From Chara braunii (taxonomy: Eukaryota > Streptophyta > Charophyceae > Charales > Characeae), in assembly GCA_003427395.1 (NCBI GenBank), contig BFEA01000054.1, positions 2,524,901 through 2,546,716 on the forward strand: a stretch of 21,816 bases of DNA, read 5' to 3'. Below the pieces are notes generated by a model. The model was given only the letters and a program-made list of their open reading frames with translations, made no database searches and was not told the origin of the DNA. The position numbers were made by a program, and so were the translations under genes. Shown piece by piece: positions 15,520 through 21,816 of this stretch (the first letter of the stretch is position 1; every line of letters begins with the position of its first letter).

Positions 15520-15601
15520 TTTTTTTTTTTTTTTTAATAATTAAATGCTCCGGTCTATTGGTGGGGAGCCGCACCAGTGCTGGAAACCGGGTCCAGCATC
15601 A
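15520..15601 (-). mobile_element. SL copy F, tail directly after SL2
   Basis: Minus sense. SL1 at 15597-15579 (CTGGA/TCCAG) and SL2 at 15569-15547 (GCTCC/GGAGC) are followed by a short AT-rich stretch and a poly(A) tail (T-run 15520-15535), with no SL3. Confidence 0.65.
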
Positions 15602-16180
15602 CAATAAAAGGACGAGACGATCTCGAGAAGGAGAAGACGAAGAAGAAAAACTTTAAGTAGAAGACAAGGATATAGCAGCATAGTCCCCCGAGCGTGTCAG
15701 CTCGAAAAATATTTAACCATAGCTGACAGCAAAGGATTGATGTGACATGCGCGCCGTGTGACGCAACCTGTGCACCGTGACCTGAAGCCCAACTGGCGAT
15801 TAGCCCAACTGGTGATTACCCTACTCGGGTCAGGTTGAACCTTTGACCACATAGGGAGGTTAGTAGAAAGATTGCTTGAGCCTCGTGTCCGAAGTTCCGG
15901 CACGACGAGGCTCGTTCGATTCCGCTTCGACAAGGGCTGGGTGGCCGGCCCAGCCTTGGCACCTATACCTGCTATTCGGTCCAAGTCACACTCCAAGATG
16001 GTAGGGTGATAGCCCTGAGTGATTCACACTGAGGTAGGATAGTGGGGATAGGGGGTGCGCTAGGAGTATTGACGAGAGGATGGGCTGGGAAGGTAGCCTC
16101 ATAATTGACCGGATAACCATAGGCTGACTGAGACTGCAACTAGAGTGTGTCTGGAATCCCACCTATACAACAACCCGGGC
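15602..16180. other. Hairpin-rich stretch without a recognised gene
   Basis: Contains TGTCAGCT (15695-15702) with its complement AGCTGACA (15721-15728); a 16-bp tandem pair AGCCCAACTGGYGATT at 15786-15801 and 15802-15817; a GAGCCTCGT/ACGAGGCTC hairpin at 15878-15913; and GGCTGGG/CCCAGCC at about 15934-15955. The minus frame 15697-15996 has no known domain. No function is assigned. Confidence 0.5.
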
Positions 16181-16200
16181 TTAAAAAAAAAAAGAACGGG

Positions 16201-16380
16201 TACTAAGTACAGTCACAAAAAAGAGTTATAATAGCACTATGGGGCAAGATACAGTTTGCAATTGCACTTCGGGCACCCTACCTGGCAAGAAAGCTGGTTG
16301 CATACATTGCCCGAACTGCAATTCGAAACTATATCTTGGCCCATAGCGCAATTATAACTCATTTTTGTGACTCCCGCGTA
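16201..16380. mobile_element. Long-TIR foldback element F2, copy 2
   Basis: The outer arms AGTCACAAAAAAGAGTTATA (16211) and TATAACTCATTTTTGTGACT (ending 16372) pair, and pairing continues inward through GCACTATGGGGCAAGATA and TATCTTGGCCCATAGCGC for ~60 bp per arm. The centre matches copy 1. There is no coding capacity and the target duplication is not resolved. Confidence 0.85.
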
Positions 16381-16476
16381 AAAAAAAGAGAGAGGTTAGC
16401 CAGGCTAAGCCAGCACCCCCTCCGCCTCGCCTTCCTCCCCCACCCCCCCAACCCCCAAGAGTAGAAACTCTCCTAG

Positions 16477-16617
16477 TTTGGACATGAAACCAAGATTAAA
16501 GGGGAAACTGCTCCTGAGTCACCTTTTTAGTTTGAAATACTAGGCAAGAAAAGACGAAGTGTTGGACATGAAACCAAAAAAGGGAAACTGCTCCTGAGTC
16601 GCCTTCTTAGTTTGTTC
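16477..16617 (+). repeat. ~83-bp tandem duplication used as SL target
   Basis: Unit 1 (about 16477-16559) and unit 2 (from 16560) share TTGGACATGAAACCAA, GGGAAACTGCTCCTGAGTC and TTAGTTTG. Unit 2 is interrupted after TTAGTTT by SL copy G, and its continuation (TAGTTT...AAAGAC.AAGTG) resumes at 16918-16952. Confidence 0.85.
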
Positions 16618-16917
16618 TCCGTTCCTTCCCAAATCATCAACTTGAAGCCTCTCCCAAGCTCATCACTACCTGTTCAGTCAATCCCCTGGCAATCAGGGCA
16701 ATCAATGCTGGCAGGATGACACTTTGCACAAGGAAGTTCTGATGGTGACTCAGATGGTTGATGAAGAATGTGACGCTGGCCCAGGACCCCATTTCCAGCA
16801 GGTGCGGCTCGCCACCAATAGACTGGAGCATCTAGGATGACTGCTAGGCACGGGTTGCTCGTATCACCCTCCCTAGCATTAAGACTGGTTTCAAAAAAAA
16901 AAAAAAAAAAAAAAAAG
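16614..16917 (+). mobile_element. SL retroposon copy G, apparently full length with TSD
   Basis: Plus sense, ~304 bp. It is flanked by TTCTTAGTTT (16604-16613) and TTTTTAGTTT (16918-16927), a 9/10 target-site duplication. Unit 1 of the surrounding tandem repeat supplies the uninterrupted site. In order: the 5' module at about 16669-16715 (CCTG...CAGG outer pairing, CCCTGG/TCAGGG inner); SL1 at 16775-16799; SL2 at 16807-16829; SL3 at 16842-16878 with TGCTAGG/CCTAGCA arms around GGGTTGCTCGTATCACCC; and a 24-base poly(A) at 16893-16916. No open frame is conserved with other copies. The structure is that of a SINE, but I see no tRNA-, 5S- or 7SL-like head. Confidence 0.82.
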
Positions 16918-17225
16918 TTTTTAGTTTTATATAGCCAAGGAAAGACAAAGTGACGCCGATGCCATCGTTTGAGTTTCAGAATTATGTGCAAGTTTAGTGG
17001 GGTGTTGAAACTGTAGCCGTTTTTTTGAAGTGGCGGGAATGCAGATTTAGCAGCAGCTTTTTTCTTATTTGCCCTGTTTTTCGAGGACTGCTAATTTAAG
17101 TTGCCTATTCCAAACCCTAGGTGTGACCCAGTTGCCCCAAAAAAAGAAAAGAAAGAATAGCAGCCAGTGCTCTTTTTCATTTCCACGCTAATTTTATCTG
17201 CATGGTTCCAATTTCTATGGATGAT

Positions 17226-17760
17226 CCAGCGGCGTAGCTTAATTGGCTACGCACGCAAGTGGCATTCAGGAGGTCGTGGGTTCAATCCCGACGGCAGCCT
17301 GCGGTAAGCTTGTTGCCAACCAACTAAGAGAGTCAGCTGGATCCTCGTGGTCGGTATTAGTAGGGTCTTCAGCCAACAAGCTTGTTGCCAACCAACTAAG
17401 AGAGTCAGCTGGATCCTCGTGGTCGGTATTAGTAGGGTCTTCAGCCAACACGGGTGCAAGCGTGAGTGTGAGTGGGTTGGGTGTGGTGTGTGGGAGAGTG
17501 TTGGCTGTAGACACTGCTGTTCCTCAATTGGGTTGGGAGAAGATGAAAAGGGAGGTGCAGTTACTGGCAAATGCTCAGTCTTTGTGTTGGCTGGGCCCCC
17601 ACTGGAGGCCCCAACCCTGCACATGAAACCGCCACGGCAAGGGGCAAACATGGAATTACCTTCCTCCACCGAAAGAGGTAACCCAAGAGAGGTAGATAGC
17701 TATGCTTGCAGGGGTCCCCTGTATAGCCTTAGGAGTAGTGGTAGGTAGATAGTGAAAGAT
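17226..17760 (+). mobile_element. tRNA-headed SINE-like element T, copy 1
   Basis: TAGCTTAATTGG (17235-17246) fits the RNA polymerase III A box and GGTTCAATCCC (17279-17289) fits the B box, 33 bases apart. The body shares GTGTGGGAGAGTGTTGGC, GACACTGCTGTT, GGAGGTGCAG and ACTGGCAAATGCTC with copy 3 on the opposite strand. The 3' end TAGCTATGCTTGCAGGGGTC plus the AGTAGTGGTAGG block is shared with copies 2 and 3 and the fragment at 5806. The frames across it are not genes. Confidence 0.75.
17306..17449 (+). repeat. 72-bp tandem duplication inside T copy 1
   Basis: Units 17306-17377 and 17378-17449 begin AAGCTTGTTGCCAACCAACT and end TCTTCAGCCAAC and look identical. T copy 3 has only one such unit. 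Confidence 0.97.
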
Positions 17761-17865
17761 GGAAAAAGATATGACATTGTTCCGTGACATGCCAGAAGCC
17801 AGTTAAAAATTGAGAGAAAAAAAATGTATATACAGCTGTCCCGAGGATGTCATTGAGGAGAAGAC

Positions 17866-17920
17866 AGCGTTATATATATCGTCAATATACACGTATACAT
17901 GTATATATATATATATATGA

Positions 17921-17956
<36 letters not shown>

Positions 17957-17996
17957 TCATATATATGTATATACTACATATATGTCAATATGTATA
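17866..17996. repeat. (AT)n tract with embedded inverted repeat
   Basis: AT/TA dinucleotides dominate. ATATGACGATAT and ATATCGTCATAT form inverted arms around the longest AT run, giving a strong cruciform candidate. Confidence 0.9.
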
Positions 17997-18184
17997 AGGG
18001 ATGTCCCGAAACACTTTTTTCTTACACAGTGACTATTATATTCTTCTCTCAATTTGAAATTCTTTCATCTTTCACTACCGTCTTTCCCCGAACACAATGC
18101 CCCCTCATTTTGGCTGTACCTGACCCGCAATATAGCTTGTATACATTCATTATCAGGGTGCGTCATGTCCGATAATGTTCGAGG

Positions 18185-18592
18185 GAAGACCGTAGCTACG
18201 TACTACCACTATTTAGGCTATACAGGCTGAGGACCCCTACAAGCATAGCTAGCTACCTCTCTTGGTGAAGGGAGGTCACCTCTCTTGGTGGAGGGAGGTA
18301 TTGCATGTTTGCCCCTTGCCCTAGTGGTTCACGGTGCAGGGTCGGGCTTGCCGCCGGGGGCCCAGCCAACACAAATTCCGAGCATTTGCCAGTAGCTGCA
18401 CCTCCTTTTCATAGTCTGCCACCCCCAACCGAATAACAGCAGTGTCTAAGGCCAACACTCTCCCACACACCATACACAACCCACTGACACTCGCACTCAC
18501 CAATCACTTATCTTACTTTGCGTTCTACCCAAGACCCTACGGATACCGACAAGGGGGATCAAGCTGACTATCTCAGCTGGTTGGCAGCCGAA
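18185..18592 (-). mobile_element. SINE-like element T, copy 3 (5'-truncated)
   Basis: The reverse complement follows T copy 1 from the GCCAACCA...GAGATAGTCAGC block through GTGTGGGAGAGTGTTGGC, the GGAGGTGCAGCTACTGGC block, GTTGGCTGGGCCCCC and GGCAAGGGGCAAACATG to the TAGCTATGCTTGTAGGGGTC tail. The tRNA-like head with A and B boxes is missing; an A-rich stretch (plus strand 18590-18622) replaces it. Confidence 0.75.
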
Positions 18593-18700
18593 AAACAAAG
18601 AAAAAAGGAAAAGAAGAAAAGGACGATGGCCTTGAAATATCATCGAACTGACCAGCCCCAGGTAATTCAGAACAGTTACTGTAGTATTTTACTCATCTGC

Positions 18701-18770
18701 TTCCAGTGGAGTTCGAACTCAGATCCGTACTTCAACAGTTGAAGTGCGTACCAACTGAGCTCGGCCAAGC
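18701..18770 (-). pseudogene. Decayed tRNA-like sequence
   Basis: On the minus strand GAGCTCAGTTGG resembles an A box and GAGTTCGAACTCC a B box. ACTTC/GAAGT form an anticodon-like 5-bp stem with a 7-base loop AACTGTT. The base 5' of the candidate anticodon CTG is A, not the invariant U, the D- and T-stems pair poorly and the acceptor ends pair for only about four bases. It is best read as a tRNA pseudogene or SINE head, not a working tRNA. Confidence 0.5.
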
Positions 18771-18878
18771 TTGACTGTAACTCCAAGCTTGACTATAACT
18801 CCCAACTCCTTTCATTCACTGTCTCCTCTTGCTTGTTATGCTGCAACAGTCAATCTCTTTTTCTTTTTTTTCCGTTAA

Positions 18879-19021
18879 ACCACCAGTACTTGGGCACTGC
18901 GTGCCGCGCCGGCCGCCCAAATCTCGAAGCAGCACGGGCTGTCGATTCGATTTATCGACGGCCCGCCGGCCGCGGAAATCGCGTAGCGTTAACGCTAAGG
19001 CGTCGCCCAAGTACTGGTGGT
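18879..19021 (+). mobile_element. 143-bp TIR foldback element (MITE), copy 2
   Basis: Same termini, length and orientation as 12727-12869, flanked by TTAA at 18875-18878 and 19022-19025. Compared with copy 1 it has GCCGCCCAAATCTCGA where copy 1 has a degraded T-run, and so probably lies nearer the family consensus. Confidence 0.93.
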
Positions 19022-19064
19022 TTAAAAAAGGCTATGACCTCAAGAAGTCATTGCTACCTAGGGT

Positions 19065-19338
19065 TGAGCAAGCAGCCTGGCTCAGTTGGTTAGGCACGGA
19101 AGTGGCATTCAGGGGGTCGTGGATTCAATCCCCGCCGTTTGCCAGGGCATGCTTTAGTGCCAGCAACAGAGAGAGTTGTCTTGTTCCTCCTGATCCGTAT
19201 TCAAGTTTTTGGTGTGTGAGTTCTGGCCATAGAAACTGAAACTGCTATTATTTGACAGGGGAGGGGGAAGTAGATGGGAGGCGCAGCTACTGGCAGAATG
19301 CTCCGCTCTATTATGGGAGGTAGCTATGGAGCTTTTAT

Positions 19339-19392
<54 letters not shown>

Positions 19393-19440
19393 TAGCTATG
19401 CTTGCAGGGGTCCCCTGTATAGGCTTAGGAGTACCGGCAG
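19065..19440 (+). mobile_element. tRNA-headed SINE-like element T, copy 2
   Basis: The A box is TGGCTCAGTTGG (19078-19089) and the B box GGATTCAATCC (19121-19131). GCACG.AAGTGGCATTCAGG and GGTCGTGG.TTCAATCCC match copy 1. The middle is shorter and diverged. The conserved tail GGTAGCTATGCTTGCAGGGG resumes after an inserted poly(A) block at 19329-19390. Confidence 0.75.
19319..19400 (+). mobile_element. Minimal poly(A) retroposon insertion with TSD
   Basis: GGTAGCTATG occurs at 19319-19328 and 19391-19400, bracketing GAGCTTTTATTCTT plus 48 A. T copies 1 and 3 have this site without the A block. This fits an extremely 5'-truncated retrotransposed transcript; assembled A-run length may be imprecise. 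Confidence 0.75.
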
Positions 19441-19542
19441 GTTGGCAAAATGCTAGGGTTTTATTCCCAACGAAATAAAATAAAACAAATGCTAAGGTTT
19501 TAGCCTGACTATCAGTCCCCGCCCCTGTGCCACTTGTAGGCT

Positions 19543-19691
19543 CACCAGTCCTTGGCCCAGCTATCGACCCCGGATAAAAATAAGAGTAGAAACGTTTCTA
19601 GTCGGATGAACTTGGCCGCTCCTGCAGTGGCCCGTACGTTTCCTAACATCGTGGTCTGTTAATGGGCACAACTTTAGGAAGTACCGGTGGT
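19543..19691. mobile_element. Degenerate member of the ACCACCAGTACTTGG TIR family
   Basis: Left CACCAGTCCTTGGCCC and right AAGTACCGGTGGT are eroded TIRs at ~150-bp spacing. CTTGGCCCAGCTATCGA at the left matches the subterminal sequence of the right end of the 2.77-kb TIR segment, not that of the 143-bp elements. It may be an internally deleted relative of the long element. Confidence 0.5.
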
Positions 19692-19949
19692 TTATCTGGA
19701 CTGAAGAGGACTTTGGCTGGACAATCAGTCCGCGTCTCCGTGCCACTCGTGGGCTCAGGAGCAATTTATACCCCCCACAAAAAGTACAGCAGGACAAACA
19801 GTCAGCATCCCTGTGCGGCAAGCAGCAACAATTTAGGGCCTCACCACACCACCAAAATGGAAAAAGTATGAGTGCATCATCCCGCAGAAAATGGAAAGAT
19901 GCATCCCTTACTATGAATTGGAAGTGTTACTATGAATAGCAAGCATTAG

Positions 19950-20042
19950 GAAGAGATGCTCCCCGCCAATAGATGGGGTATCCCCTAGAGCACTAGCGGT
20001 GTCTGCTCTTATCAGCACCCCTGGGGCGAGGTCCCACTAGTA
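19950..20042 (+). repeat. SL fragment M (SL2 and SL3, eroded)
   Basis: GATGCTCCCCGCCAATAGAT (SL2) is followed by CACTAGCGGTG-TCTGCTCTTATCAGCACC (SL3 loop TGCTCTTATCA), plus orientation. The 3' arm of SL3 is disrupted and no poly(A) follows. Confidence 0.6.
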
Positions 20043-20305
20043 AAGAGGATTGGATTGAACCCCTTAATTTGGCCACGTTTGTGGAGGAGTGCAGAAAATC
20101 GAGAATGAACTCCTTTTCTGCATCTCGGGCAAAAACACGCCCAGATTCAGTATCTTAATCCAATCCCCGTTGCTAGTGGGACCATGCTCCTGGTGCTCCA
20201 AAGGGGGATTAAAAAAAAGAGAAAGAAAAAGAGGAAAAAAAAGCAATGGATGCATCGTACCATGTTTTTTTTAATTTTATTTTAATATATGTATAAAACT
20301 TTGGA

Positions 20306-20307
<2 letters not shown>

Positions 20308-20338
<31 letters not shown>

Positions 20339-20372
20339 AAATAAAAGCTGGGAACCGAGCCCAGCGTCCCTC
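20308..20372 (-). mobile_element. SL fragment N, tail directly after SL1
   Basis: SL1 at 20365-20347 with stem CTGGG/CCCAG, then a short A-rich link and a 30-base poly(A) tail (T-run 20308-20337). SL2 and SL3 are absent. Confidence 0.6.
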
Positions 20373-20530
20373 ACATAATTAGGGGCCCTCGGCGGGCAAG
20401 GCATCATCTGCCAAGAGCACATAGAGGGTACCACTAGGTTTCACCCTGCAGCCAACTCCACAGCCAAATCACAGCCCCTACCACTGAAAAATCAACGGAA
20501 TTTATCATCAAAGTCTAAAGTTCATCACTA

Positions 20531-20830
20531 ATTTTTTTTTATTTTTTTTTTAAAACACCCCCCATCAGTGTTCGTGCTGCTGATAAGAGCAGACACCACT
20601 AACACTGGGGGAGAGGCTCCATCTATTGGTGGGGAGCGTCACCTGCTGGAAAACGGGTCCAGCGTCCCTTATACAAAGTCTGAGAATGAGTAAGCATCGT
20701 AGTTGTGAGTCCTGCCAGCATTGATTACCCTGTCTACAGAGAATTGACTGAGCAGGTGTTGTGAAAATCATCATGATGTAGCCCTTATCTCCGGTATCTC
20801 TTCACCCTCAGGGCGCCAGATCTCTCAACC
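20531..20830 (-). mobile_element. SL retroposon copy D
   Basis: Minus sense. Tail T-run 20532-20551. SL3 at 20566-20607 (arms CAGTGTTAGTG and CACGAACACTG, loop TGCTCTTATCA), SL2 at 20616-20637 and SL1 at 20645-20663. The 5' module is at about 20714-20756 and the TTCACCCTCA-GGCGCCA block ends at 20818. Layout equals copies B and C. Confidence 0.8.
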
Positions 20831-20997
20831 CTAATTTAGTGACCCAAATTCCACACGTCCATTCAGAAATCATGTGCAAAAGGAACTACCCAAAAAAACG
20901 AATCAAAACCACACACACACAAAAAAAAAGAGCAGTCAGCGCTCTGTGATCATGTCCATCATTCATCCGGAGTTGTTACCAACCCCTCCCAATCCGC

Positions 20998-21630
20998 CCT
21001 ACCACCCGCGCGGCAGGGGTTGTGCCCTCAGGCCCCAAACTGCTGACAGAGACCCCGCAAACCCACCTACCTCCTCGCAATTTAAAGCGGATAGCACCTC
21101 CCCACACTCCTCTTTACAAAAACACCAACTCCCACCACGATGCTGTTTTCCTTAAACCACCAGTACTTGGGAGACGCCTTAGTGTTAACGCTACGCGATT
21201 TCCGCAGCCGGCGGGCCGTCGATAAATCGAATCGACAGCCCGCGCTGCTTCGAGATTTGGGCGGCCAGCGCGGCGCGCAGTGCCCAAGTACTGGTGGTTT
21301 AACCAGGGGATTACCCTACCTCCCGGCAGGGGCTAAAAAGCCCCGCAAAACCCACCCACCTCCTCGCGATTTAGGGTAAGCCTCTCCCTCAATCTGCATA
21401 CACCCCCTACGGATGCTTCGCCTCATTGAGCTCCATGACGAAGTCCCTGTGGAGCAATGCTCATCACTTCTCCTTACGAATTTAGATAACAGCAAACAGA
21501 AGCCTATTAACTAGTATTAAGATGAAATGAATATCTGACCCAAATTCAACGTCTCAGGGGTAATACCCTACCTCCAGCGCCGCAGGGGTCAAAGACCCCG
21601 CAAACCCACCCGCCTCCTCGTGATTTAGGG
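20998..21630 (+). repeat. GC-rich repeat, three diverged units
   Basis: Three blocks near 20998-21085, 21304-21376 and 21554-21630 share GGCAGGGG or CGCAGGGG, GACCCCGCAAACCCACC and CCTCCTCG..ATTTA. In unit 3 GGGGTC and GACCCC form a hairpin. Between units 1 and 2 lies the third 143-bp element. GATTTAGGG contains one plant-type telomere word, but there is no telomeric array. Confidence 0.8.
21156..21298 (-). mobile_element. 143-bp TIR foldback element (MITE), copy 3
   Basis: Reverse orientation relative to copies 1 and 2. Length is again 143 bp, with TTAA at 21152-21155 and 21299-21302. Left ACCACCAGTACTTGGGA has one change from the right-end complement. The interior shows the same GTTAACGCTACGCGATTTCC and GGGCCGTCGATAAATCGA order. 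Confidence 0.93.
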
Positions 21631-21784
21631 AAAACCACTTCCACTAATCCGCACCTTCTCACAAGGAAGCCCCACTGCCCACCATAATGGTGTTTCTACA
21701 GAGCGGCACTCTCTATTTCATTCCATAGCATGCAAAAACGCTACACTAGAGTCACAACTAATTACGACAACTGTTACCCAAACC

Positions 21785-21785
<1 letters not shown>

Positions 21786-21816
<31 letters not shown>
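21786..21816 (+). repeat. Poly(A) run at window end
   Basis: 31 A residues close the window. It may be a retroposon tail, but no family body is recognisable upstream. Confidence 0.9.

Noticed and set aside
18701-18770. Functional tRNA gene
   Set aside because: The base before the candidate anticodon is not U, and the D-, T- and acceptor stems pair poorly.
21360-21630. Plant telomere repeat (TTTAGGG)
   Set aside because: Only isolated single words occur inside a longer GC-rich repeat; there is no tandem TTTAGGG array.

Overview
This window looks like repeat-dense nuclear DNA from a eukaryote with a large genome, most likely of the plant lineage. The clues are a plant-style LINE ORF2 end with a reverse-transcriptase zinc-binding (zf-RVT-like) domain, poly(A)-tailed retroposons, TIR foldback elements, tRNA-headed SINE-like repeats and many microsatellites. 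A streptophyte (land plant or charophyte alga) is my guess, and I cannot fix the species. I found no intact protein-coding gene. Nearly all open frames are chance readings of repeats; the only recognisable coding remains are two decayed 3' ends of one LINE family.

Layout. 1-1190 is a partial copy of a long repeat (R1) that begins with a (CT)n tract; a diverged second copy lies at 8130-9345. 2305-3180 is a pair of ~320-bp direct repeats about 553 bp apart. 3625-4320 holds members of a stem-loop-rich retroposon family (called SL here). 4441-5540 is a LINE fragment on the minus strand. 5663-5870 has a 64-bp tandem duplication and a SINE tail. 6606-9371 is bounded by perfect 18-bp terminal inverted repeats and TTAA. 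9768-10719 is an assembly-damaged stretch carrying uncut Tn5 (Nextera mate-pair) junction adapters. 10613-12500 has more SL copies, a nested foldback and a second LINE fragment. 12699-12967 is a tandem duplication, one unit of which carries a 143-bp foldback transposon. 13109-14266 has minisatellites and tandem duplications. 14284-16917 is dense in SL copies and a second inverted-repeat family. 17226-19440 holds three copies of a tRNA-headed SINE-like family. 19543-21816 has further foldbacks, SL copies and a GC-rich repeat.

The most interesting content is the SL family: about fifteen copies or fragments on both strands, ending in poly(A) on the sense strand. They share a body of short stem-loops in which the paired arms vary with matching changes while the loops stay constant. 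One copy (16614-16917) is apparently complete, with a ~10-bp target-site duplication and a paralogous empty site beside it. A second strong result is a 143-bp TIR element present three times at the same length, with 4-bp WTAA target duplications, one of which is supported by a neighbouring empty-site paralogue. I see no multi-gene system, no CRISPR array and no rRNA gene.
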